This document shows, one piece after another, positions 24,336 to 32,118 of a DNA stretch of 34,379 nucleotides. The notes under the pieces are model-generated. The model ran no database searches. It had not been told where the DNA came from and was given only the letters and a program-made list of their open reading frames with translations. The position numbers were made by a program, and so were the translations under genes. This DNA comes from Candidatus Odyssella sp. (GTDB taxonomy: Bacteria > Pseudomonadota > Alphaproteobacteria > Bin65): positions 1 to 34,379 of the forward strand of contig JAEULD010000246.1 of NCBI GenBank assembly GCA_016792765.1. The letters are read 5' to 3'. How positions within the stretch are numbered: position 1 is the stretch's first letter; each line of letters starts with the position of its first letter.

Positions 24336-25073
24336 TCACCCGTCGAGCCATTCCGGCCGGCCGAGCGCGCGCACGGCCACCGCGACCCGCTCGGGATTGC
24401 CGAACTGATCGATCAGGCGGCGATCGTAGGTGCGCCGGTAGATCCCCTCGATCTCGACCGGCGGCACGTTGAGGAAATCCCACACCCGCTCCATGCCGCG
24501 CTTCGTCAGCGTCTCTTCGTAGGCGATCGGGAGAAACGGCTGGTGGCTGCGGTGCATCGCCTCCTCGACCGCCCGGCGCGTCAACACCTGCTCGCCGGCG
24601 TAGGCGAAGAAGCGGTCCCACTCGAATTCGATCTTGCGCGCGGGCTCGTCGGGCGGCGCGACGTCTCCGGTGCGGTGCCAGACGCCGCTCGCCTGCGCCA
24701 TTCGAATCGAAGCGAATCCGGCCAGCAGGTTCTCCCGATAGAGGACGATCTTCCGCAGCCGCGGATCGGGCGCGACGATCTCCGTCACCGCCATCAGCTG
24801 ATTGCGGTTGAGCATCGCCTTGAAGCCGTGCCACTGCCGGCCCTTGAACCAGGTCTCGTTGAAGGCGAGGAACCGGTCGAGAAACAGTTTCGGATTGGCG
24901 TCGCGCTTCGCCGTGTCCATGATCTCGTAGCCGGCATCGCGCGGGATGTGCGCCTGCACCTCGTCGGGATGGAATATCTCGAGATGGCAGCCGATGGCGG
25001 GATGGCGGCCGAGGATATCGCAGAGCCGCGTCGAGCCCGAGCGGGGCATCGCGATGATCACGAAGTGCTGCAT
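24336..25073 (-). CDS. sulfotransferase-family protein
   Basis: Such enzymes move sulfate from PAPS to a carbohydrate, lipid or small molecule. The 245-residue product starts MQHFVIIAMPRSGSTRLCDIL, where PRSGST is the 5'-phosphosulfate-binding loop. The second half carries RKIVLYRENLLAGFASIRM, matching the 3'-phosphate-binding region, and YEETLTKRGMERVWDFLNV is a family-like C-terminal segment. The ATG at 25073 is chosen because the PAPS loop must lie near the N-terminus. Upstream in-frame residues are not family-like. The protein resembles the Stf0/NodH-like bacterial group. It converges on the CoA ligase and is divergent from the PaaK-like gene. The substrate is unknown. Confidence 0.85.
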   Translation of the reverse strand: MQHFVIIAMPRSGSTRLCDILGRHPAIGCHLEIFHPDEVQAHIPRDAGYEIMDTAKRDANPKLFLDRFLAFNETWFKGRQWHGFKAMLNRNQLMAVTEIVAPDPRLRKIVLYRENLLAGFASIRMAQASGVWHRTGDVAPPDEPARKIEFEWDRFFAYAGEQVLTRRAVEEAMHRSHQPFLPIAYEETLTKRGMERVWDFLNVPPVEIEGIYRRTYDRRLIDQFGNPERVAVAVRALGRPEWLDG

Positions 25074-25347
25074 GGAACAGGTGCTTTTCGATGCCCTGAC
25101 GGAGAACGGGAGCGAAGGCCTGCGATTCGCCGGATGCCGATCCTGAACCGGCCGCCCACCCGGGCAATACGCGATTCTGCGGACCGCCGATCTTGGCTGC
25201 TCGCGGGTTCGCAATCAGCACATGGCGCATTCGCCGACCGCATGCAAGCCGGCCGGCACGCGGCGGGGCGAAGGCGCGATTGGCAATCGCCGCCGGCGCA
25301 TGATGAAATGCCGCCGAATCCAGAACAAGGCGCGGATGGGAGGACGG

Positions 25348-26634
25348 ATGGATCTCAGGCTGCCGGGCTCGCGGGCGGAGATCGCGCGCATTCAGAGCGA
25401 GCGCAAGCGCGTCGCCTTCGCGCAGGCGCGGAAGGCGCCGTTCTATCGCGGCAAGCTCGACCACGTGCGCGAGGACCGGCTCGACGACCCCGCCGAGTGG
25501 GCGAAGATCCCGATCCTCGACAAGGCGGCGCTGCGCGAGCTTTCGCCCGAACGCTTCATGGCCGAGTTCTGCATCGCCGCGCCGGGCGACATCGCCGAAT
25601 ATTGGCGCTCGGGCGGCGCCACCGGCGTTCCGCTCTATTACCCGCGCAGCTTCGAGGACATGGACCGCATGATGCTGCAGCTCGTGCGCTGCTGGATCTG
25701 CGCCGGCGTCGAGCGCGGCGACGTGTGCCACATCTCGTTTCCGTTCGGCGTGCACCCGGCGGGGCAGCTCTGGGCGCGCAGCGCCAATCCCTCGGGCGTC
25801 GGCGTGATCTGGGCCGGCTCGGGCGCGAACACGCCCTCGCAGGTGCAATTGGAGCTTATCCAGCGCATGAAGCCGACGCTGTGGATGGGCATGCCGAGCT
25901 ACGGCCTGCATCTCGCGAACCTCGCCGAGGCGCAGGGCATCGACCTCGCCGGCGGCTCGGTGCGGAAGGTGCTGGTCGGCGCCGAGGCGCTGAGCAAGGC
26001 CAAGCGCGAGAAGCTCGAGCGCATGTGGGGCGCCGAGGTGAACGACCTCTTCGGCATGACCGAGATCGGCATCCTCGGCGCCGACAGCCATGTGCACGAG
26101 GGCTTCCACATCCAGACCGACCAGGCGCTGTTCGAGGTCGTCGACGAGAAGACCGGCCTGCCCGTGCCCGAAGGGCGGGAAGGCCTGATGGTGATCACGC
26201 CGCTCTGGATCAACAACGCGACGCCGTTCCTGCGCTGGAGCTCGGGCGACATCGTGACGATCCGGCATGAGACGAGCCTCGACGGCCCGTTCTCGGTGTT
26301 CCCGGTGATGCGCCACGCGCACCGCACCGCCGGCTTCTTCAAGATCCGCGGCGTGAACATGAACCACGCCGAGTTCGAGGATTTCATCTTCCGCATGCCG
26401 GAGGTGAACGACTTCAAGGTCGAGCTCGTCACCGTCGCCGACCGCGAGAACCTGCGCCTGATGATCGAGGTGAAGCGCGGGCTCGACGCCGGCGGAATTT
26501 CGGGCAAGGTGGCCGACGCGGTGCGCCATACCTTCGAGGTGCGCCCCGAGGTGGAGGTGCTGCCGACCGGAACCTTGGCGCGCGAATTCGAAAGCAGCGT
26601 GAAGGCGCCGCGGTTCGTGGACAAGCGCGCTTGA
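25348..26634 (+). CDS. PaaK-like phenylacetate-CoA ligase family protein
   Basis: The 428-residue product has the short adenylate-forming fold of the PaaK family. The phosphate loop reads YWRSGGATGVPLYYP (about 84-98), a variant of the usual SSGTTG pattern. DLFGMTEIG (about 233-241) is the conserved aromatic/TE motif. The C-terminal hinge is seen at FKIRGVNMNHAEFEDFI. The substrate could be any aryl or small carboxylic acid. I chose the ATG at 25348 after GGGAGGA, although spacing is tight. An ATG at 25336 is an alternative, and an upstream in-frame stretch to 25222 lacks family residues. It is divergent from the sulfotransferase and followed by a core MetE gene 85 bases later on the same strand. 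Confidence 0.88.
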   Translation: MDLRLPGSRAEIARIQSERKRVAFAQARKAPFYRGKLDHVREDRLDDPAEWAKIPILDKAALRELSPERFMAEFCIAAPGDIAEYWRSGGATGVPLYYPRSFEDMDRMMLQLVRCWICAGVERGDVCHISFPFGVHPAGQLWARSANPSGVGVIWAGSGANTPSQVQLELIQRMKPTLWMGMPSYGLHLANLAEAQGIDLAGGSVRKVLVGAEALSKAKREKLERMWGAEVNDLFGMTEIGILGADSHVHEGFHIQTDQALFEVVDEKTGLPVPEGREGLMVITPLWINNATPFLRWSSGDIVTIRHETSLDGPFSVFPVMRHAHRTAGFFKIRGVNMNHAEFEDFIFRMPEVNDFKVELVTVADRENLRLMIEVKRGLDAGGISGKVADAVRHTFEVRPEVEVLPTGTLAREFESSVKAPRFVDKRA

Positions 26635-26676
26635 GGACCGCAACGATCCGCTATCGCGCCGATCCGAGAGTATCTT

Positions 26677-26692
26677 CCCCGCGAAAGCGGGG
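26677..26692. repeat. short GAAA-loop hairpin, REP-like
   Basis: CCCCGC-GAAA-GCGGGG is a perfect 6-base stem with a GAAA loop, followed by ACGACAAG. Sequences of this form are widely repeated between genes in alphaproteobacteria. Only one copy is seen in this window, so its identity as a repeat rests on general knowledge. Confidence 0.5.
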
Positions 26693-26719
26693 ACGACAAG
26701 ATGAGTTAGGGAGTCCGAC

Positions 26720-27748
26720 ATGCTCGAAACCTCGCTCGCCGGAAGCCTGCCGAAGCCTGCCTGGCTCGCCGAGCCGCAGAAGCTCTGGGCCGCGTGGCGG
26801 CTCGAAGGCGCGGTGCTGGCCGAGGGCAAGCGCGACGCGGTGCTGGCGTGCATCAAGCGCCAGGAGGATGCCGGCATCGACATCGTCACCGACGGCGAGC
26901 AATCGCGTCACCATTTCGTGCACGGGTTCCTCGTGGGGCTCAGCGGCCTCGATTTCGAGCACAAGCGCACGATCGGCATCCGCAACAACCGTTACAAGGC
27001 CGAAGCGCCGGTGGTGACCGGCGCGATCAAGCGCATCCGGCCCGTGCACGGCGACGAAGTGCGATTCATGCGCGCGCACACGAAGAAGCAGATCAAGTTC
27101 ACGCTGCCGGGGCCGATGACGATCGTCGATACGCTGGCCGACGACCACTACAGGAGCCGCGAGAAGCTGGCCTTCGCGTTCGCCGAGGCGCTCAACGCCG
27201 AGGCGCGCGACCTCGAGGCCGGCGGCGCCGACGTGATCCAGTTTGACGAGCCGGCGTTCAACGTGTTCCCCGGCGAGGTGCGCGACTGGGGCATCGCGGC
27301 GCTGGAGCGCGCGGCCGCGGGCCTCAAGTGCAAGACCGCCGTCCACATCTGCTACGGCTACGGCATTGCCGCGAACCTCGCCTGGAAGCAGACGCTCGGC
27401 GGCCAGTGGCGCCAATACGAAGACGTGTTCCCGCTGCTCGCCAAGAGCGGGATCGGCCAGGTCTCGCTCGAATGCGCGAACAGCAAGGTGCCGATCGAAT
27501 TGCTCGGCCTGCTGAAAGGCAAGGACGTGCTCGTCGGCGCCATCGACGTCGCCAACGAGACGGCCGAGACGCCGGAGCAGGTAGCCGCCACGATCCGCAC
27601 CGCGCTGAAGCACGTGCCGGCCGAGAACCTCTTCCCTTGCACCAATTGCGGCATGGCGCCGATGGCGGCCGACTTGGCATGGCAGAAGGTAGAGGCGCTG
27701 GCGAAGGGCGCGGCGATCGTGCGGAGAGAGCTGGGATCGAACCGCTAG
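26720..27748 (+). CDS. core MetE-type methyltransferase (cobalamin-independent)
   Basis: The 342-residue product matches the C-terminal catalytic half of MetE. The expected zinc ligands are present: His209 and Cys211 in VHICYG, Glu251 in LECA, and Cys310 in CTNCG. Phosphate/folate-binding segments such as FTLPGPMTIVD and DVIQFDEPAFNV are also recognisable. The N-terminal half of full MetE (about 755 residues) is absent. Short core-MetE proteins cannot be assumed to use methyl-tetrahydrofolate triglutamate, and some use other methyl donors. Its start follows GGGAG. It may be co-transcribed with the PaaK-like gene upstream, and the toxin gene begins 15 bases after its stop. Confidence 0.88.
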   Translation: MLETSLAGSLPKPAWLAEPQKLWAAWRLEGAVLAEGKRDAVLACIKRQEDAGIDIVTDGEQSRHHFVHGFLVGLSGLDFEHKRTIGIRNNRYKAEAPVVTGAIKRIRPVHGDEVRFMRAHTKKQIKFTLPGPMTIVDTLADDHYRSREKLAFAFAEALNAEARDLEAGGADVIQFDEPAFNVFPGEVRDWGIAALERAAAGLKCKTAVHICYGYGIAANLAWKQTLGGQWRQYEDVFPLLAKSGIGQVSLECANSKVPIELLGLLKGKDVLVGAIDVANETAETPEQVAATIRTALKHVPAENLFPCTNCGMAPMAADLAWQKVEALAKGAAIVRRELGSNR

Positions 27749-27763
27749 CGGCGAGCGGCGACC

Positions 27764-28045
27764 GTGCTCCTGGAATGGGATCAGCGCAAAGCCGATTTGA
27801 ACTACCGGAAGCACGGTGTATCATTTGAAGAAGCTGCCACCGCGCTCGAGGACAAGCTCTCCAAGGTCCTTCCGGACCCTGATCATTCGGACGACGAAGA
27901 ACGGTTCGTCGCCTTCGCAATGTCTCCGCGCGGGCGGCTGCTCGTGATAGCGCACACATTTCGCGGCGATCGGATTCGCCTGATCAGCGCCCGCAGGGCG
28001 ACGCCGCAGGAACGAAGGATCTATGAGGAAGAAGGGTTTTTCTGA
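27764..28045 (+). CDS. brnT: BrnT-family toxin
   Basis: The 93-residue product shows the BrnT pattern from end to end: LLEWDQRKADLNYRKHGVSFEEA at the N-terminus and IRLISARRATPQERRIYEE at the C-terminus. BrnT toxins are RelE-like ribonucleases that block translation until bound by their antitoxin. It starts at a GTG 15 bases after the MetE-like gene. Its last 23 bases overlap the antitoxin start, so the pair is translationally coupled. The order toxin then antitoxin is typical for BrnT/BrnA. Confidence 0.9.
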   Translation: MLLEWDQRKADLNYRKHGVSFEEAATALEDKLSKVLPDPDHSDDEERFVAFAMSPRGRLLVIAHTFRGDRIRLISARRATPQERRIYEEEGFF

Positions 28046-28280
28046 ACTCGACGACGATCTGCGACCGGAGTACCGGCCCGAGGATTTTGCCGGCCTCAAG
28101 GCGGAACGCGGCAAGTACACCGATATGCTGCGCAGGAACTCGAACATCGTTCGCCTCGCGCCCGACGTTCACAAAGTTTTTCCGAACGAGGATGCCGTCA
28201 ACGCGGCGTTGCGTGGCCTTATCGCCAAGCGCAGACCAAGGCGCGCGAAATCTGCCGGAGCCAAACGTGCCGCCCGATAG
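28023..28280 (+). CDS. antitoxin partner of the BrnT-type toxin
   Basis: The 85-residue product starts MRKKGFSELDDDLRPEYRPEDF and contains KAERGKYTDMLRRNSNIVRLAPDV and FPNEDAVNAALRGLI. This resembles a widespread antitoxin-like family with the pattern 'LRPEY...RGKY...N.V.L.PDV...AVN.ALR'. It does not show the features I expect of BrnA itself, so the pairing may be a variant. It ends in a basic tail (RRPRRAKSAGAKRAAR). An AAGGA ribosome-binding site precedes the ATG. Its last 14 bases overlap the polA start, so toxin, antitoxin and polA could sit on one transcript. Confidence 0.75.
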   Translation: MRKKGFSELDDDLRPEYRPEDFAGLKAERGKYTDMLRRNSNIVRLAPDVHKVFPNEDAVNAALRGLIAKRRPRRAKSAGAKRAAR

Positions 28281-31206
28281 CACCGCCAAGACGCCAGCGG
28301 AGAAGACCAAGAAGAACAACAACTCTTCACCCGCCAAGCATCTCTACCTTGTCGACGGGTCGGGCTACATCTTCCGCGCGTTCTTCGCGATCCAGCGCGG
28401 CGGGAAGCCGATGACGCGCGCGGACGGAACGCCGACCGGCGCCGTCTACGGCTTCACCAACATGCTGCTGCGCCTCATCGACAAGGCGCTGGACGACAAG
28501 GCCGTGGACTATCTCGCCGTGATCTTCGACAAGGCCGAGAAGACGTTCCGCAACCAGATCTACCCCGAATACAAGGCGCACCGCCCGGACGCGCCCGAGG
28601 AGCTGGTGCCGCAATTCCCGATGGTGCGCGAGGCCACGCGCGCGATGGGCCTGCCCTGCCTCGAGCTCGACGACTACGAGGCCGACGACATCATCGCGAG
28701 CTATGCGATGGCCGCCTCCAAGGCCGGAATCGCGGTGACGGTCGTCTCGTCGGACAAGGACCTCATGCAGCTCGTCGGCGCCAGCGCCGACGGCGTGAAG
28801 ATCGAGATGTACGACCCGATGAAGGACAAGCCGATCGGGCCGGCCGAGGTGATGGAGAAATTCGGCGTCGGGCCCGAGAAGGTCGTCGACGTGCAGGCGC
28901 TGGCCGGCGATTCGGTCGACAACGTGCCCGGCGTGCCCGGCATCGGCGTGAAGACCGCGGCCGAGCTGATCAACGCCTACGGCGATCTCGAGACGCTGCT
29001 GGCGCGCGCCGGCGAAATCAAGCAGCCGAAACGGCGCGAGACGCTGCTGACCAATGCCGACAAGGCGCGCATTTCGAAGCAGCTGGTGACGCTCAAGACC
29101 GACGTGGCGTTGCCGATGCCGATCGAGGCGATGGCGCTCCGGAAGCCCGATCCGGCGATCCTCGGCCCGTTCCTCGCCGCCAACGGCTTCCGGAGCATTC
29201 TCGCGCGCTATGGCATCGATGGCGGCGCCGCGCCCGGGGCCGCGCCCGCCGCGCCGGCGGCGCAGGCCGCGCTGGAGCTCGCGCCGCCGGCGCCCGCAAC
29301 CGAGCAGGCGAAGCACCCGCTGCCCTCGCCGGCGCTGACCGCGATCGATCGGTCCGCCTACGCGCTCGTGCAGGACGAAGTGGTGCTGAACGAATGGATC
29401 GCGCGCGCGAAGGCGGCCGGCATCGTCGCGTTCGACACCGAGACGAATTCGCTCGACGCGGTCCGCGCCGAGATCGTCGGCTTCTCGCTGGCGCTCGGCC
29501 CCAACGACGCCTGCTACGTTCCGGTGGCGCATGTTGCGGGCGGCACGCAGGGCACGCTGGCGCTCGACGCGCCCAAGGCGAGCGGCGCGATCCGGCAGAT
29601 TCCGCGCGCGCGCGCGATGGAGCTGATGAAGCCGCTGCTCGAGGACGATGCGGTCCTCAAGATCGGCCACAACATCAAGTACGACGCGCAGGTGGTGGCC
29701 CGGCACGGCATCGCGATCGCGCCGCACGACGACACGATCCTGATGTCGTTCGTGCTCGACGCCGGCAAGCACGGCCACGGCATGGACGAGCTGTCGGGCC
29801 GCTACCTGCAGCACAAGACGATCGCCTACGAAGAGGTGTGCGGCTCCGGCAAATCGCAGATCGGCTTCGCCGAGGTGCCGCTCGAGCGCGCGCGCGACTA
29901 CGCCGCCGAGGATGCCGACGTGACGTGGCGATTCCACGCGACGTTCAGGCCGCGCCTCGTCGGCGAACGGCTCACGACCGTGTACGAGACGATCGAGCGG
30001 CCGCTGGTGCCGATCCTCGCCGGCATGGAGCGCGCGGGCATCACGGTGGACCCCGCCGCGCTCAAGGCGCTGTCCGACGATTTCGCGCAGCGCATGGCCG
30101 AGCACGAGGCGGAGGCGCACCGGCTCGCCGGCGGAGAATTCAACATCGGCTCGCCGAAGCAGCTCGGCGACATCCTGTTCGACAAGCTGCAGCTGCCGGG
30201 CGGCCGCAAGGGCAAGACCGGCGCCTACGGCACCGATTCTTCCGTGCTCGAAGGGCTCGGCGACGCGCATCCGCTGCCGAAGAAGGTGCTCGAGTGGCGC
30301 CAGCTCCAGAAGCTCAAGAGCACCTATGCCGACGCGCTGCTCACGCAGATCAACCCGGCGACCAAGCGCGTCCACACCAGCTACTCGATGACCGGGGCGC
30401 AGACCGGGCGGCTTTCCTCGACCGATCCGAACCTGCAGAACATTCCGGTGCGCACCGAGGAAGGCCGCAAGATCCGCCGCGCCTTCGTCGCCGCCAAGGG
30501 CATGAAGCTGATCTCGCTCGATTACTCGCAGATCGAGCTGCGCCTGCTCGCGCACGTGGCCGACATGGACGTGCTGAAAAAGGCGTTCCGCGACGGGCTC
30601 GACATCCATGCGATGACGGCCAGCCAGGTGTTCGGCGTGCCGCTCGACAAGATGGACGCGAACACGCGCCGGCGCGCGAAGACGATCAATTTCGGCATCA
30701 TCTACGGCATCTCCTCGTTCGGCCTCGCCAACCAGCTCGGCATTTCGAAGCAGGAGGCCGGCGCCTACATCGAGGCGTATTTCCAGCGCTATCCCGGCAT
30801 CCGCGACTACATGGAGCGCACCAAGGAGTTCGCGAAGCGCAACGGCTTCGTGGTGACGCCGTTCGGCCGGCGCATCCACATCGCCGGCTTCGCGAGCGGG
30901 CAGCCCGGCATGCGCGGCTTCGCCGAGCGCCAGGCGATCAACGCGCCGCTCCAGGGCGGCGCCGCCGACATCATCAAGCGCGCGATGATCCGCATTCCCG
31001 ACGCGCTCGCGAAGAAGAAGCTCGCGGCCAGGATGCTGCTCCAGGTGCACGACGAGCTGTTGTTCGAGGCGCCCGAGGCCGAGGTGGAAGCGACGATCGC
31101 CGCGCTGAAGCCGGTGATGGAGAAGGCGGCGCTGCCCGCGGTCGAGCTTTCGGTTCCGCTCGTCGTCGACGCCGGCAGCGGCAGCAACTGGGCCGAAGCG
31201 CATTGA
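28267..31206 (+). CDS. polA: DNA polymerase I
   Basis: Pol I fills gaps and removes primers in replication and repair. The 979-residue product has the three classic domains: 5'-3' exonuclease (about 20-310, with LYLVDGSGYIFRAFFA and VVSSDKDLMQLV), a 3'-5' proofreading domain (about 360-560, with VAFDTETNSLD and KIGHNIKYDAQVV), and polymerase (about 600-979). The proofreading DTE motif is kept, so editing is probably active. Polymerase motif A is LDYSQIELRLLAH (about 751), motif B RRRAKTINFGIIYG (about 800-814) and motif C QVHDELLFEAPE (about 927). A linker of alanine and proline separates the first two domains (about 317-358). The only sensible start is a GTG at 28267 with GGAG upstream, placed within the antitoxin gene. 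Confidence 0.95.
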   Translation: MPPDSTAKTPAEKTKKNNNSSPAKHLYLVDGSGYIFRAFFAIQRGGKPMTRADGTPTGAVYGFTNMLLRLIDKALDDKAVDYLAVIFDKAEKTFRNQIYPEYKAHRPDAPEELVPQFPMVREATRAMGLPCLELDDYEADDIIASYAMAASKAGIAVTVVSSDKDLMQLVGASADGVKIEMYDPMKDKPIGPAEVMEKFGVGPEKVVDVQALAGDSVDNVPGVPGIGVKTAAELINAYGDLETLLARAGEIKQPKRRETLLTNADKARISKQLVTLKTDVALPMPIEAMALRKPDPAILGPFLAANGFRSILARYGIDGGAAPGAAPAAPAAQAALELAPPAPATEQAKHPLPSPALTAIDRSAYALVQDEVVLNEWIARAKAAGIVAFDTETNSLDAVRAEIVGFSLALGPNDACYVPVAHVAGGTQGTLALDAPKASGAIRQIPRARAMELMKPLLEDDAVLKIGHNIKYDAQVVARHGIAIAPHDDTILMSFVLDAGKHGHGMDELSGRYLQHKTIAYEEVCGSGKSQIGFAEVPLERARDYAAEDADVTWRFHATFRPRLVGERLTTVYETIERPLVPILAGMERAGITVDPAALKALSDDFAQRMAEHEAEAHRLAGGEFNIGSPKQLGDILFDKLQLPGGRKGKTGAYGTDSSVLEGLGDAHPLPKKVLEWRQLQKLKSTYADALLTQINPATKRVHTSYSMTGAQTGRLSSTDPNLQNIPVRTEEGRKIRRAFVAAKGMKLISLDYSQIELRLLAHVADMDVLKKAFRDGLDIHAMTASQVFGVPLDKMDANTRRRAKTINFGIIYGISSFGLANQLGISKQEAGAYIEAYFQRYPGIRDYMERTKEFAKRNGFVVTPFGRRIHIAGFASGQPGMRGFAERQAINAPLQGGAADIIKRAMIRIPDALAKKKLAARMLLQVHDELLFEAPEAEVEATIAALKPVMEKAALPAVELSVPLVVDAGSGSNWAEAH

Positions 31207-31327
31207 CCGCGGCGCGGGCACGGCGCCCGAAGCGGCCCCGTAGAAACTGCGTAGTTCCGCTTGCGTGCCTTGCCGCGCCGGCGTAGAAGCGGGCCGCGGA
31301 TACCGCTAGACATGGGGGCTTAACCCG

Positions 31328-31612
31328 ATGCGAATCCTGAAGATTCTGTTAGTTTCGACGTGCCTCGCCGCGTTCGGCGCGGGCGCGGCTCTGGCCGCGA
31401 CGACGCCGGTCGCCGCCACCGGCCACACCACCGCCAAGAAGAACAAGGTGGTCAAGAAGAAGGCCTACGCGAAGAAGAAGGCGGTGAAGCACAAGCGGAC
31501 CGCGAAGAAGAAGTACACGGTCGCCAAGGCGCCCAAGACCAAGACGGCCCCGCCGCCCTCGACCGACACCGAGGCCGCGCCGGGCAGCCCGCCGGGCCGC
31601 CCGCAGGACTGA
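31328..31612 (+). CDS. lysine-rich secreted small protein
   Basis: The 94-residue product has a signal peptide of about 23 residues (MRILKILLVSTCLAAFGAGA, cut after ALA). The mature part is dominated by a lysine/alanine block (about 35-72, e.g. KKKAYAKKKAVKHKRTAKKK). It ends in a proline-rich acidic tail (PPPSTDTEAAPGSPPGRPQD). Such a strongly basic peptide could bind polyanions such as LPS, DNA or peptidoglycan, but no function is known to me. A ribosome-binding GGGGG lies before the ATG. Upstream is polA, ending 121 bases earlier. A PEBP-like lipoprotein gene follows 71 bases later. Confidence 0.7.
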   Translation: MRILKILLVSTCLAAFGAGAALAATTPVAATGHTTAKKNKVVKKKAYAKKKAVKHKRTAKKKYTVAKAPKTKTAPPPSTDTEAAPGSPPGRPQD

Positions 31613-31683
31613 CCGCGTTCCGGAGGAAACCGGGCCGCTCGGGCGACGAGACGTACTGTCGGACCCGGCGGCCGCCTTCGACC

Positions 31684-32118
31684 ATGCGCAAGTTCGTACC
31701 GCTCCTGGCGCTCGCTGCCGCCGCCTGCGCGACATCGCAGCCGCAGGCGCCGCGCGGCGCACCGGAACTGGGCGTCGAGTTCACCTGGACCGGCGTGGCG
31801 CCCTGCACCGACGTCTCGCCCCGCATCATCGTGCGCGACGCGCCGGCGGCGACCCGGCGTTTCCGCGTCGAGCTCGTCGACGTCGATTCGGTGATGAGCC
31901 GGCACGGCGGCGGCGAGGTCGAGGCCGCGCCCGGCGGCGTGATCCCGGCCGGCGCGCTCAAAGCCTATCGCGGGCCATGCCCCTCGCAGCAGGCGGTCGA
32001 ATACGAAATGCGCGTCTGGGCGATCGACGGCGCGGGCCGCGTCCTGGCCCAGGGCAGGGAGCGGCAGACCTTCACGCCCGGCCAGCTTCGCCGCCCGAGC
32101 CGCTCCAACCAGCGCTAG
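31684..32118 (+). CDS. PEBP-like lipoprotein (YbhB/YbcL type)
   Basis: The 144-residue product has a lipoprotein signal with lipobox ending at Cys15 (LALAAAAC). The rest shows parts of the phosphatidylethanolamine-binding fold: APCTDVSPRI (compare the D-x-S-P motif), and KAYRGPCPSQQAVEYEMRVWAID (compare YxGPCPP...HRYxFxVYALD). Some usual residues around the ligand site are missing, so it may be divergent. It is probably anchored in the outer membrane. Its stop overlaps the convergent PEP synthase stop by 4 bases. Confidence 0.72.
   Translation: MRKFVPLLALAAAACATSQPQAPRGAPELGVEFTWTGVAPCTDVSPRIIVRDAPAATRRFRVELVDVDSVMSRHGGGEVEAAPGGVIPAGALKAYRGPCPSQQAVEYEMRVWAIDGAGRVLAQGRERQTFTPGQLRRPSRSNQR

Noticed and set aside
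26677..26692. Reading the CCCCGC-GAAA-GCGGGG hairpin as a terminator for the PaaK-like gene
   Set aside because: No T tract and the form matches a common dispersed intergenic repeat; downstream MetE lies close on the same strand.
28087..28266. ATG at 28087 as the polA start
   Set aside because: It would add 60 residues unlike any Pol I and lie wholly within the antitoxin gene; the GTG at 28267 has a ribosome-binding site.
28327..31221. A 964-codon open frame opposite polA
   Set aside because: Composition is typical of the antisense of GC-rich genes, and polA on the other strand has all its catalytic motifs.
31312..31323. Three-codon upstream frame (ATG GGG GCT TAA) before the lysine-rich peptide gene
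   Set aside because: Probably chance; it includes the ribosome-binding G-run of the next gene, and nothing shows that it is translated.
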